Source: Bradyrhizobium embrapense (GTDB taxonomy: Bacteria; Pseudomonadota; Alphaproteobacteria; Rhizobiales; Xanthobacteraceae). Taken from it: 64,000 bases of DNA. The position numbers and the translations under genes were made by a program. Positions 46,880-54,511 of this stretch are shown one piece after another; positions within the stretch are counted from its first letter, which is position 1, and each line of letters starts with the position of its first letter. The notes beneath the pieces were generated by a model. It had not been told where the DNA came from. It saw only the letters and a list, made by a program, of their open reading frames with translations, and did not search any database. The stretch lies in the NCBI RefSeq assembly GCF_001189235.2, contig NZ_LFIP02000002.1, forward strand, positions 558,411 to 622,410, read 5' to 3'.

Positions 46880-47680
46880 TCACCCGTTCCGCCGCTGCCC
46901 GCGCAGGGTCGGCAGGCCGATGCCGGCGGCGTCGAAGCCGCCGTCGACGGCGAGGATCTGGCCGGTGATGTAGCTGGCGCGATCCGAGCACAGGAAGAAG
47001 ATCGCCTCCGCCAGCTCCTCCTCCAGCCCGTAGCGGTTGAGCGGGATCGCGTCGTGATAGTCGGCGCGGATCTCCGGCGTGTGCACGGCCTTGGCCATCG
47101 CGGTCTCGACCGGCCCGGGCGCGACGCCGTTGACGCGGATGCCGAGCGAGGCGAGCTCCACCGCGAGCTGCTTGGTGAGATGGGCGAGGCCCGCCTTGCT
47201 GGTGCCGTAGGCCGAGCGCAAGGTCGAGGCGCGCACCGCCGAGATCGAGGTGATGTTGACGATCGCGCCGCCGCCATGCTCGCGCATCACGGGCGCTGCC
47301 GCCTTGGTGCACAGGAACGGGCCGGTGAGATTCACCGCCATGATGCGGCTCCAGTCGGCGTCCGAGGTCTCCAGCACCGGCGCGAACACGGCCGTGCCGG
47401 CGTTGTTGACCAGCGCGTCGAGCCGGGCGAAGCGGCTCGTGATCGCAGCGATCGCGGCGGCCACGCCGTCGGCGTCCGATACGTCGCAGGTCAGCGCCAA
47501 TGTGGTGTCGGGCTGCTTCAATGCCGCGACCGCGCTCTCCAGCAGCGCGCCTTCGATGTCGAGCAGCGCGACGCGCCAACCGTCGGCGAGAAAGCGTTTC
47601 GCGGCGGCAAGCCCGATACCGCGCGCGGCGCCGGTCACGAGTGCGACTTTGGGGGAAGCGGAATTCATCGGATGGTCCAT
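46880..47680 (-). CDS. Short-chain dehydrogenase/reductase
   Basis: A 266-residue classical SDR, NAD(P)-dependent. TGAARGIG (16-23) binds cofactor, NNAG is at 92-95, and the catalytic S-Y-K is S144/S146, Y158 and K162 (SAYGTSKAG). The D at 41 after the second strand suggests NAD preference. Its C-terminus (GQILAVDGGFDAAGIG) is typical. Starts at 47680 and 47668 are both possible. The substrate is unknown. Confidence 0.88.
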   Translation of the reverse strand: MDHPMNSASPKVALVTGAARGIGLAAAKRFLADGWRVALLDIEGALLESAVAALKQPDTTLALTCDVSDADGVAAAIAAITSRFARLDALVNNAGTAVFAPVLETSDADWSRIMAVNLTGPFLCTKAAAPVMREHGGGAIVNITSISAVRASTLRSAYGTSKAGLAHLTKQLAVELASLGIRVNGVAPGPVETAMAKAVHTPEIRADYHDAIPLNRYGLEEELAEAIFFLCSDRASYITGQILAVDGGFDAAGIGLPTLRGQRRNG

Positions 47681-47762
47681 CGGTTCAGGCAGGAAGTCCC
47701 GACCGTCTGCGACCTTTACTCCGACGTGTCAACCCGAGAGGAATTCTTTGTCATTGTCGTGT

Positions 47763-47830
47763 GGCAGTCGCGTCTCGAAGGATGCACGACCACCAGCCTG
47801 GGCCGTGCATCCTTCGAGGATCGCACCGCT
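47763..47830. repeat. Inverted repeat with CGAAGGATGCACG arms
   Basis: CTCGAAGGATGCACG and CGTGCATCCTTCGAGG are inverted arms of about 15 bp with CACCAGCCTGGGC-type bases between. It is related to the family at 14451-14551. It lies just downstream of the triple-PAS receptor's stop on the minus strand and could contribute to termination. Confidence 0.6.
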
Positions 47831-47832
47831 GC

Positions 47833-49503
47833 CTATGCCGCGAGTTCGGCAGAGGCGCGCTGCATGTTGGTCGACATGTCCTGCGTGACGATGCTCTGCT
47901 CCTCGACTGCGGCGGCGGTGGAGGTGATGTATTCGTTGACGCCGGCGATCGCCGCCTTGATCTCGGACAGCGAGGAGACCACCTCGGCCGCGATCGAGTT
48001 CAGTGCGTCGATCTCCGAGGAGATCGTATCGGTCGCCTGCTTGGCCTGGTTGGCGAGGCTCTTCACCTCGGAGGCCACCACCGCGAAGCCGCGGCCGGCT
48101 TCGCCCGCACGCGCCGATTCGATCGTGGCGTTGAGCGCGAGCAGGTTGATCTGCCCGGTGATGCTCGAGATCATCTCGACGATGCCGCTCATCGCCTGAG
48201 CTGCGGCGTTGAGTTTCTGCGCCTGTCCGTCGGCAGCCTCGACACGGCCTGTTGCGACCGCGGCGTTCTGCTTCGACTTGGTCATGGTCTCCGAGATCTC
48301 GCGGATCGAGGCGCTCATCTCCTCGCTGCCGGCGGCAACCGCCTCGATCAGGCCGCGTGCGCTGTCGGCCTTCTTGCGGCCGATCGCCTGCGCGGTGATG
48401 TCGGTGGCGTATTTCACCACCTTGTAGGGCTTGCCGTTGAGATCGAGGATCGGGTTGTAGGATGCCTGGATCCAGATCTCGCGGCCGCCCTTGGCGATGC
48501 GCTTGTATTCGGCGGCCTGGAACTCGCCGCGATTCAGCGCTCCCCAGAACTCGCGGTAGCCCGACGAGCCTGCCTCGACCGGCTCGACGAACATGCTGTG
48601 ATGCCGGCCCTGGATCTCGGCGAGCGAATAGCCCATCGCGGCGAGGAAGTTCGGGTTCGCGGTACGGATCGTGCCGTCCATGTTGAACTCGATCACCGCC
48701 TGCGACTTGCCAATGGCGTCGATCTGGCCGTCATTGTCGGCGGCCTTCAGCTTCTGCTGCGTGATGTCGGTCGCGAACTTGACGACCTTGAACGGCTTGC
48801 CGCGGTCGTCGAGGATCGGATTGTAGCTGGCGAGGATCCAGATCTCCTTGCCGCCCTTGGCGAGGCGCTTGAATTCGCCTGACTCCAGCTCGCCGCGGTT
48901 CAGCCGTGCCCAGAAATCGCGATAGGCCGGGCTGTCTCGGTCGGGCGGCGGCACGAAGATGCTGTGGTGCTTGCCCTGGATCTCGGCGAGCGAGTAGCCC
49001 ATCGCGCCGAGGAAGTTCTCGTTGGCATTGACGATGGTGCCGTCCATCTTGAACTCGATGACCGCCTGCGCCCGGCCGATCGCGGCGATCTTGCCGGCGT
49101 CTTCCATACTGTGGATCTTCTGCGCGGTGATGTCGGTGGCGAATTTGACGACGCCGACCGGCTTGCCGGTCTTGTCCAGGATGGGGTTGTAGGAAGCCTG
49201 GATCCAGACCTCGCGGCCGCCCTTGGCGACGCGCTTGTACTGCGCGGCCTGAAGCTCGCCGCGATTCAGGCTCGCCCAGAACGCGCGATAGTCGTGGCTG
49301 TCGCGATACGCCGGCTCGACGAACATGCTGTGGTGCTTGCCCCTGATCTCGTCGAGCGTGTAGCCCATTGCGTTCAGGAAGTTCTCGTTGGCGGTGACGA
49401 TGGTGCCGTCGAGCTTGAACTCGATCACCGCCTGCGACTTGCCGATCGCTGCAGCTTGCGCCAGCGCACTGTCGATGTTTGCCTTGTTGCTGAAACTGAA
49501 CAT
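47833..49503 (-). CDS. Cytoplasmic chemoreceptor with three tandem PAS modules
   Basis: A 556-residue protein: three PAS-PAC modules of exactly 122 residues each (20-141, 142-263, 264-385), then an MCP signalling domain (386-556) with the hairpin tip [20 protein letters not shown]. No membrane helix and no C-terminal CheR-docking pentapeptide. Each module shares AVIEF...DGTI..AN.NFL.AMGY and KGG(R/K)[11 protein letters not shown], so they arose by duplication. ACGGAGCCCTG precedes the ATG at 49503. It should sense an intracellular or redox signal and talk to CheA. Confidence 0.88.
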   Translation of the reverse strand: MFSFSNKANIDSALAQAAAIGKSQAVIEFKLDGTIVTANENFLNAMGYTLDEIRGKHHSMFVEPAYRDSHDYRAFWASLNRGELQAAQYKRVAKGGREVWIQASYNPILDKTGKPVGVVKFATDITAQKIHSMEDAGKIAAIGRAQAVIEFKMDGTIVNANENFLGAMGYSLAEIQGKHHSIFVPPPDRDSPAYRDFWARLNRGELESGEFKRLAKGGKEIWILASYNPILDDRGKPFKVVKFATDITQQKLKAADNDGQIDAIGKSQAVIEFNMDGTIRTANPNFLAAMGYSLAEIQGRHHSMFVEPVEAGSSGYREFWGALNRGEFQAAEYKRIAKGGREIWIQASYNPILDLNGKPYKVVKYATDITAQAIGRKKADSARGLIEAVAAGSEEMSASIREISETMTKSKQNAAVATGRVEAADGQAQKLNAAAQAMSGIVEMISSITGQINLLALNATIESARAGEAGRGFAVVASEVKSLANQAKQATDTISSEIDALNSIAAEVVSSLSEIKAAIAGVNEYITSTAAAVEEQSIVTQDMSTNMQRASAELAA

Positions 49504-49986
49504 CAGGGCTCCGTGAAGTTTCAAATGAAACGGGATGGGAAATTGGATCGACGCAACTCACGGAAAGGTTGCAGCGAGCCGTTTAGCATCGGTAAAGCCT
49601 GCGGCGTGGCACGGACTGCATAATGCAGCGCGGCGCGCACGCATCTATCTCAGCTTGCAAAGTAATTTTCCGATGTGCACGTTATCATCCATAGTCGTGA
49701 TGCGATCTCTACCGTAATCCTACGGACCAAAATTGGTGACGATTTTGGTGTGATGCGGATGATCGCAATGCATCTACTTCAGCGACGCTGATAGACCTAT
49801 TACGAACGCTGATATGCTGAGCGTTTCACGGATCGATTCCGCACCGCGATTCGCAGCCTCGACGAATGCGCATCGCGTCGATGCCCGCTCTCAGTCCCGG
49901 CCGACGGGCAAAATAATTCCGCACGAGATGTCTGTTGAGCGGTCTCCGGTTCGTCGTCCAGATACTGGTCCCATGATGGAGTTCCG
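49504..49986. other. A+T-richer intergenic region
   Basis: About 480 bp between divergently oriented genes and visibly less GC-rich than its surroundings. It includes a close repeat, AAATTGGTGACGATTTTGGTG, with two ATTTTGGTG/AAATTGGTG-type copies (49730-49750), and several T/A-rich stretches that could be promoters for the receptor. An open frame at 49814-49996 has no supporting features. Confidence 0.4.
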
Positions 49987-50640
49987 ATGTCACTGACCCT
50001 GCATTACCACCCGCTGTCCTCGTTCTGCTGGAAGGCGCTGGTCGCGCTTTACGAGAACGGCGCGCCGTTCACGCCGAACATGGTCAATCTCGGCGACCCC
50101 GCCGAGCGCGCAGCGCTGCTCGCGCTGTCGCCGATCGGCCGCTTTCCCGTGCTGCGCGACGAGGCGCGCGGCGAGACGGTGCCTGAATCGAGCATCGTCA
50201 TCGAGTATCTCGACCGGCATTATCCCGGCGCCGTCGGATTGATCCCCAATGACCCGGAGCTCGCGTTGCAGACCCGGCTGCGCGACCGCTTCCTCGATCT
50301 CTACGTCCATCTGCCGACGCAGAAGATCGTCGGCGACCGGCTGCGGCCGGCTGACAGCAAGGACCCGCATGGCGTCGCCGAGGCGCGGGCGCAGCTCCGT
50401 ACTTCCTATGCAATCCTGGATGAGCAGCTCGCGCATGACGGCTGGATGATGGGTGAGCAGGTCTCGCTGGCCGACTGCGCCGCCGCGCCGGCGCTGTTCT
50501 ACGGCAACAAGGTCGAGCCGATCGGGGAGGACCATCCGGACCTCCTGGCCTATCTCGAGCGGCTGAAAGCGCGGCCGTCCTTCGCGCGCGTCCTCAAGGA
50601 GGCCGAGCCTTATTTCGGCATGTTCCCCAATGGGGATTGA
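49987..50640 (+). CDS. Glutathione S-transferase
   Basis: A 217-residue GST. The N-terminal domain begins SLTLHYHPLSSFCWKALVAL (S/C candidate catalytic residues); FPVLRDEARGETVPESSIVI forms the glutathione site. The C-terminal helical domain has WMMGEQVSLADCAAAPALFY. A TGGAGTTCCG ribosome-binding site precedes the ATG. It is unlike the GST at 34269 in sequence. The substrate is unknown. Confidence 0.88.
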   Translation: MSLTLHYHPLSSFCWKALVALYENGAPFTPNMVNLGDPAERAALLALSPIGRFPVLRDEARGETVPESSIVIEYLDRHYPGAVGLIPNDPELALQTRLRDRFLDLYVHLPTQKIVGDRLRPADSKDPHGVAEARAQLRTSYAILDEQLAHDGWMMGEQVSLADCAAAPALFYGNKVEPIGEDHPDLLAYLERLKARPSFARVLKEAEPYFGMFPNGD

Positions 50641-50806
50641 AAACTGGGACGGAACCGACAGGGGAACCCGCGGTTCGGTCGAGACCCGAAAATAAATCGC
50701 GGTGCGATGTCGCTTTTGGGCCGCCCCGTTCGTCATCTCCCTGAAGCCCGGGTTCTGGAGCGCCGGTCGCGCCCTGGGGCCCGGGCGAGATTTGTGTGGA
50801 GGTGAC

Positions 50807-51178
50807 ATGGCTGCAGCTGGCAACAGGGCGGAGATCATCCGCTCCCTCTTCGCCGCTTATCTCGCCAATGATCGCGCGAGTGTGGAAGCGGCGTTTGCCG
50901 AGGATTTCCGTTTCTCGACGCCCTACGGCGAGAACATCGACAAGCCGCGCTATTTCGCCGAGTGCTGGCGCGACTCTGGCTGGATCGGCCGCCACGAGAT
51001 CGAGCGCATCATGGTCGACGGCGCCGAGGCCTTCGTCACCTATCGCTGCGTCGCCCGCGACGGCAAGAGCTTCCGCAACACCGAGTTCTTCGTGTTCGAC
51101 GGCGACAAGGTGTCGCGCATCGACGTCTATTTCGGTCCGTCGCATCAGGACGGTGTGCTTGTTCCGCAGGAGCGCTGA
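50807..51178 (+). CDS. SnoaL/NTF2-like small protein
   Basis: A 123-residue cone-shaped NTF2-fold protein (EIIRSLFAAYLANDRASVEA; FSTPYGENIDKPRYFAECWR). GTGGAGGTGAC precedes the ATG at 50807. Proteins like this bind or isomerise small ligands, but the active-site residues are not conclusive here. It precedes a set of three YciI genes. Confidence 0.75.
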   Translation: MAAAGNRAEIIRSLFAAYLANDRASVEAAFAEDFRFSTPYGENIDKPRYFAECWRDSGWIGRHEIERIMVDGAEAFVTYRCVARDGKSFRNTEFFVFDGDKVSRIDVYFGPSHQDGVLVPQER

Positions 51179-51306
51179 CCGCAGTGACGCGCGATGCGAC
51201 GACCTCCGAAATAATTCCGCCTGTCCTGTCGGCGCGGCAAGCCACGCGTCGTCCTTGAGACGAGCACCGGCGATGCCGGCAAGACAGCAGCCAACGGAGC
51301 AGGACG

Positions 51307-51723
51307 ATGAAGTTCATGGTGATCGTGAAGGCGAACAAGGATACCGAGGCCGGCGTGATGCCGAGCACGGAGATGCTCGCTGCGATGGGCAAGTTCAACG
51401 AGGAGATGGTCAAGGCCGGCGTGATGCAGGCCGGCGAGGGCCTGCATCCGACCAGCAAGGGCGCGCGCGTCAAATATGCCGGCGGGCAGAGCACCGTGAG
51501 CCATGGACCGTTCAGCATGACCTCCGATCTCGCCTGCGGTTTCTGGATGATCGAGACCAAATCGCTCGATGATGCGATCGGCTGGATGAAGCGCGCGCGG
51601 TTCGACGCCGGCTCCGAGATCGAGATCCGCCAGGTGTTCGCCGCGGAGGATTTCGGCGAGGCGCTGACGCCCGAGCTGCGCGAGCAGGAAGAACGCCTGC
51701 GCGCGCAGGCTGGAAACAGGTGA
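51307..51723 (+). CDS. YciI-family protein, DGPF motif degenerate
   Basis: A 138-residue YCII-related protein (MKFMVIVKANKDTEAGVMPS; GLHPTSKGARVKYAGG; CGFWMIETKSLDDAIGWMKR). The DGPF motif reads HGPF (TVSHGPFSMT), so the Asp is replaced by His. ACGGAGCAGGACG precedes the ATG. It is one of three consecutive YciI genes and probably shares regulation with the ECF42/DGPF module at 39-42 kb. Confidence 0.85.
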   Translation: MKFMVIVKANKDTEAGVMPSTEMLAAMGKFNEEMVKAGVMQAGEGLHPTSKGARVKYAGGQSTVSHGPFSMTSDLACGFWMIETKSLDDAIGWMKRARFDAGSEIEIRQVFAAEDFGEALTPELREQEERLRAQAGNR

Positions 51724-51788
51724 CGACTTCGTCATTGCAGGCTTGCGCATCCAGGTCGGCTGTTGCCGACTTGGACAAATACCAGGTG

Positions 51789-51814
51789 CCGAATTCGAGT
51801 AGACTCGAATTCGG
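51789..51814. promoter_or_regulatory. Perfect 26-bp inverted repeat between two YciI genes
   Basis: Two 12-bp arms (CCGAATTCGAGT and its exact complement) are separated by AG. It is the most perfect palindrome in the window outside the repeat families. It lies 57 bp before the ATG of the YciI gene at 51871. It could be a protein operator or an RNA hairpin, but no T-run follows. Confidence 0.6.
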
Positions 51815-51870
51815 ACGACGCGCTGCCGAAATGACGGGGTGAGAACTCAACTAGCAAGGAAGTCCGACCA

Positions 51871-52296
51871 ATGCGTTTCATGATGTTGATGATCCCGCTC
51901 GGCTACGAGTCCGCGCCGGCCGAGCTCGAGCTCGACCCCGAACGGGTCGCCGCAATGATGCGATACAATCAGGCGCTGAAGGACGCCGGCGTGCTGATCA
52001 CGCTGGAAGGCCTGCATCCGCCGGCCTCGGGCGCGCGCGTCAAGTTCGACACCGGCGAGCCCATCGTGGTCGACGGCCCCTTCACCGAGGCCAAGGAAGT
52101 GATCGGCGGCTTCTGGATGATCGAGGTCGCTTCGCGCGCCGAAGCGATCGCATGGGCCAAGCAGTGCCCCGCCAGTGCCAACGAGATGATCGAGATCCGC
52201 CAGGTGCAGGAGATGGCGGATTTCTCGGAGGAAGTGCAGCAAGCGGCTTCGACCTTCGAGCATCCGCAGGGCGGCTGGGGCAAGGCGCTGCGGTGA
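51871..52296 (+). CDS. YciI/DGPF-domain protein
   Basis: A 141-residue YCII-related protein with an intact DGPF motif (IVVDGPFTEAKEVIGGFWMI). AAGGAAGTCC lies before the ATG. Features shared with the gene at 51307 (GLHPPASGARVKFDTG; AWAKQCPASANEMIEIRQVQ) show they are paralogues. It is likely an enzyme or ligand-binding protein in the same stress response. Confidence 0.88.
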   Translation: MRFMMLMIPLGYESAPAELELDPERVAAMMRYNQALKDAGVLITLEGLHPPASGARVKFDTGEPIVVDGPFTEAKEVIGGFWMIEVASRAEAIAWAKQCPASANEMIEIRQVQEMADFSEEVQQAASTFEHPQGGWGKALR

Positions 52297-52310
52297 ATCT
52301 CAAACGAGAC

Positions 52311-52339
52311 GCGATGCCACCGCAAAGCGGCGGCATCGC
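52311..52339. promoter_or_regulatory. Hairpin upstream of the last YciI gene
   Basis: GCGATGCCaCCGC (52311-52323) and GCGGcGGCATCGC (52327-52339) pair except for one A-C mismatch, around AAA. It lies 15-43 bases after the stop of the previous YciI gene and 41 bases before the ATG of the next one. It may be an attenuator or a processing signal; there is no T-run. Confidence 0.45.
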
Positions 52340-52380
52340 GCGACCGACCGATCGTCAAACCACCACAACGGAGAAGCACG

Positions 52381-52746
52381 ATGAGCAATGACACCTTCCT
52401 CGCGGTCTATCTCGGCGGCGGCAAAACCGGTTCGCGCATGGCAGCCTGGAACGCGCTGCCGGAGGCCGAACGGCGCGCCAAGGAACAGCAGGGCATGGCC
52501 GCCTGGGGCGCCTGGGTCGAGAAACACCACGATGTGATCGTCGAGATGGGCGGGCCGCTCGGCAAGACCAAGCATGTCGGCGCCGGCGGCACCGCCGACA
52601 TCGCCAATCTGATGACCGGCTTCACCGTGGTGCGCGCGCCCTCGCATGAGGCGGCGGCAAAGCTGTTCGAGAACCACCCGCATTTTGCGATATTCCCCGG
52701 CGAGGCCGTGGAGATCATGCCGGTGCTGCCGATCCCGGGACGGTAG
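52381..52746 (+). CDS. Divergent YciI-like protein
   Basis: A 121-residue protein (MSNDTFLAVYLGGGKTGSRM; AKEQQGMAAWGAWVEKHHDV; ANLMTGFTVVRAPSHEAAAK). The DGPF region reads GGPLGKTKHVG, so this is a further diverged member in which the conserved Asp is missing. ACGGAGAAGCACG precedes the ATG. It ends the three-gene YciI run. Confidence 0.8.
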   Translation: MSNDTFLAVYLGGGKTGSRMAAWNALPEAERRAKEQQGMAAWGAWVEKHHDVIVEMGGPLGKTKHVGAGGTADIANLMTGFTVVRAPSHEAAAKLFENHPHFAIFPGEAVEIMPVLPIPGR

Positions 52747-52774
52747 TGCCCGGGCCGATACTGCGGGAGCATTT

Positions 52775-52893
52775 ACCTCCCCTTGAAAAGGGGAGGTCGC
52801 TTTGCTCGCCAGAGCAAAGCGGGTGGGGATCTGCTCTCTCCGCATACAGCGTCGCCTGCGGCCGCCCTTCCCCCTTTCAGGGGAAGGGGAGTA
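52775..52893. repeat. GC-rich multi-hairpin repeat
   Basis: The arms are ACCTCCCCTT-GAA-AAGGGGAGGT (52775-52797), GCTTTGCTC-GCCA-GAGCAAAGC (52799-52820) and CTTCCCCCTTTCAGGGGAAG (about 52866-52885). It is a different family from the composite repeat but with similar design, and sits just downstream of the last YciI gene, where it could end transcription. Confidence 0.65.
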
Positions 52894-53012
52894 TACGCAG
52901 GCATTGGCTTGAGCGGGGCTCCGCTGGTCAAGCGACAGCAGTGTGCCTCACGCCACCGATCCGTTAATCTTGATTGACGGGCCGTCGTCCCGCTAGTGAC
53001 CTTTACCGCCGG

Positions 53013-53037
53013 CTCATGTAAAAGCCGTTCACATGAG
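53013..53037. promoter_or_regulatory. Palindromic operator over the TetR start codon
   Basis: A 25-bp near-palindrome centred on 53025, with arms CTCATGTaAA and TTcACATGAG and the tetR ATG (53033-53035) inside it. Its central 19 bp, ATGTAAAAGCCGTTCACAT (53016-53034), match the palindrome at 53816-53834 in spacing and outer bases. This is a classic autoregulatory TetR site. Confidence 0.75.
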
Positions 53038-53737
53038 CTGGCGCAAGGACCAAGGCCGCGCCGAGCGCGGCTATCATCACGGCAATCTCAAAGAGGCGTT
53101 GCTGCAGGCCGCCCTCGACCTGATCTCGAAGAAGGGGCCGGCCGGCTTCACCTTCGCCGATGCCGCGCGCATGGCCGGCGTCAGCCCCGCCGCGCCGTAC
53201 CGGCATTTCCGCGACCGTGACGAGCTGATCGCCAGCATCGCGCAGCGCGGCTTCGAGCAGTTCGAGCAGCTCTTGACGCAGGCCTGGGACGACGGCCGCC
53301 CCGACACCGTCACGGCGTTCGAGCGGGTCGGCAAGGCCTATCTCGCCTTTGCGCGCGAGGAGCCCGCGTTCTACTCCGCGATGTTCGAATCCGGCCTGCC
53401 GGTCGATTCCAATTCGACCCTGATGGCGGCAAGCGAGCGCGCCTTTGCGATCATCCGCGCCGCCGCCGAGCGGCTCGCGGCGCTGGCGCCGCCCGGCACA
53501 CCGCGCCCGCCGGCGATGATGATGGCGCTGCATATCTGGTCGATGTCGCACGGCGTCGCCTCGCTGTTCGGCCGCGGCGACGCCGCCCGGCGCAAGCTGC
53601 CGATGTCGCCGGAGGATCTGCTCGAGGCCGAAGTGCTGATCTATCTGCGCGGCCTTGGCTTCCTCACCGATCGCAGGCCGGGCGCCGCGGCGCCCGCCGA
53701 CGACAAGCCGGCCGGCCCGTGGGGCAAGCCGAAATAA
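53033..53737 (+). CDS. TetR-family repressor linked to a DUF2852 gene
   Basis: A 234-residue TetR protein. The helix-turn-helix is within 35-65 (FTFADAARMAGVSPAAPYRH). The C-terminal domain has the TetR_C-type helix FIVARE-like LAFAREEPAFYSAMFESGLP. The start codon lies in its own probable operator. It is followed 130 bp later by a DUF2852 membrane protein that has a matching operator, so it likely represses both. Confidence 0.9.
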   Translation: MSWRKDQGRAERGYHHGNLKEALLQAALDLISKKGPAGFTFADAARMAGVSPAAPYRHFRDRDELIASIAQRGFEQFEQLLTQAWDDGRPDTVTAFERVGKAYLAFAREEPAFYSAMFESGLPVDSNSTLMAASERAFAIIRAAAERLAALAPPGTPRPPAMMMALHIWSMSHGVASLFGRGDAARRKLPMSPEDLLEAEVLIYLRGLGFLTDRRPGAAAPADDKPAGPWGKPK

Positions 53738-53788
53738 GGTTCAACGGCGAACTCAAAAATAATCCGAGGGCTGCGTCATCAGCGCTGC

Positions 53789-53834
53789 TTGACTTTCGCA
53801 AGGGATCGGCTACCTATGTAAATGTTATTTACAT
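53789..53834 (+). promoter_or_regulatory. DUF2852 promoter with TetR-type operator
   Basis: TTGACT (53789-53794) makes a good -35 box. The 19-bp palindrome ATGTAAATGTTATTTACAT (53816-53834, one mismatched pair) lies about 21 bp downstream of it, over the -10 and start region. Repressor bound there would block initiation. It matches the element over tetR at 53016-53034. Confidence 0.75.
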
Positions 53835-53867
53835 TCACAACGGCGTGATGCCGTGATGGAGAAGGAA

Positions 53868-54359
53868 ATGGCCTACACCGCTGATGTCAATCGCTGGCGC
53901 GGCCCCGTCGAAGAGCCCTACCGTCCGCACTTCTACGCGACGCCCTGGCATCCCCTGAAGATCGCCGGGATCATCCTCGGCTTCATGATCTGGTGGCCGA
54001 TCGGCCTCGCCCTTCTCTTTTTCACACTCGGGAGCAGAAAAATGGCCTGTTGGAGTCACAACGACATGGATCGCTGGCAGAACAAGATGGAGCGCATGCA
54101 GGACAAGATGGAGCGGATGAAGAGCCGCATGGAGCGCCGCGGCTTCCCGTTCGGCGGCTTCGGCCCGCCGTCGAGCGGCAACCGCGCCTTCGACGAGTAT
54201 CGTCAGGACACGCTGCGCCGGCTCGAGGAAGAGCAGGTCGAGTTCAAGAACTTCCTCGATCGCCTCCGCCACGCCAAGGACAAGGAAGAGTTCGACGCCT
54301 TCATGGCGCAGCACAAGACCCGTCCGACCCCGCCGAACGATCAGCCGCCGCAGGGCTGA
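53868..54359 (+). CDS. DUF2852 membrane protein
   Basis: A 163-residue protein with one or two membrane helices near the N-terminus (about 30-50: IAGIILGFMIWWPIGLALLF). It is followed by a Met/Arg/Lys-rich coiled segment (HNDMDRWQNKMERMQDKMER) and a C-terminal helix (RRLEEEQVEFKNFLDRLRHA). The DUF2852 family has no known function that I can cite. The ATG at 53868 is chosen with GGAGAAGGA before it. Control by the upstream TetR repressor is likely, so it may respond to a membrane-active ligand. Confidence 0.85.
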   Translation: MAYTADVNRWRGPVEEPYRPHFYATPWHPLKIAGIILGFMIWWPIGLALLFFTLGSRKMACWSHNDMDRWQNKMERMQDKMERMKSRMERRGFPFGGFGPPSSGNRAFDEYRQDTLRRLEEEQVEFKNFLDRLRHAKDKEEFDAFMAQHKTRPTPPNDQPPQG

Positions 54360-54421
54360 TCATGCGAGGCAAGCACTGAGCCTTCAGGCGATGTGCCCCC
54401 ATAACACCCTGATGGCCCCGA

Positions 54422-54462
54422 GCCGCCCGTTTGCGACAAGCAAGCGGGCGGTTTGCATTTTG
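54422..54462 (+). terminator. Rho-independent terminator after the DUF2852 gene
   Basis: CCGCCCGTTTGC (54423-54434) and GCAAGCGGGCGG (54440-54451) pair with a single G-T wobble around GACAA, followed by TTTGCATTTT. This is one of the few classic intrinsic terminators in the window and isolates the TetR/DUF2852 unit from the next gene. Confidence 0.8.
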
Positions 54463-54511
54463 GCGAGGCCATGCCCACTCTATCGTCCTGACGCGGGGCG
54501 ATGAGGTGATC

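Noticed and set aside
49814..49996. Possible 60-codon gene in the A+T-richer gap before the GST gene.
   Set aside because: It has no ribosome-binding site, overlaps the GST start and shows ordinary random composition.
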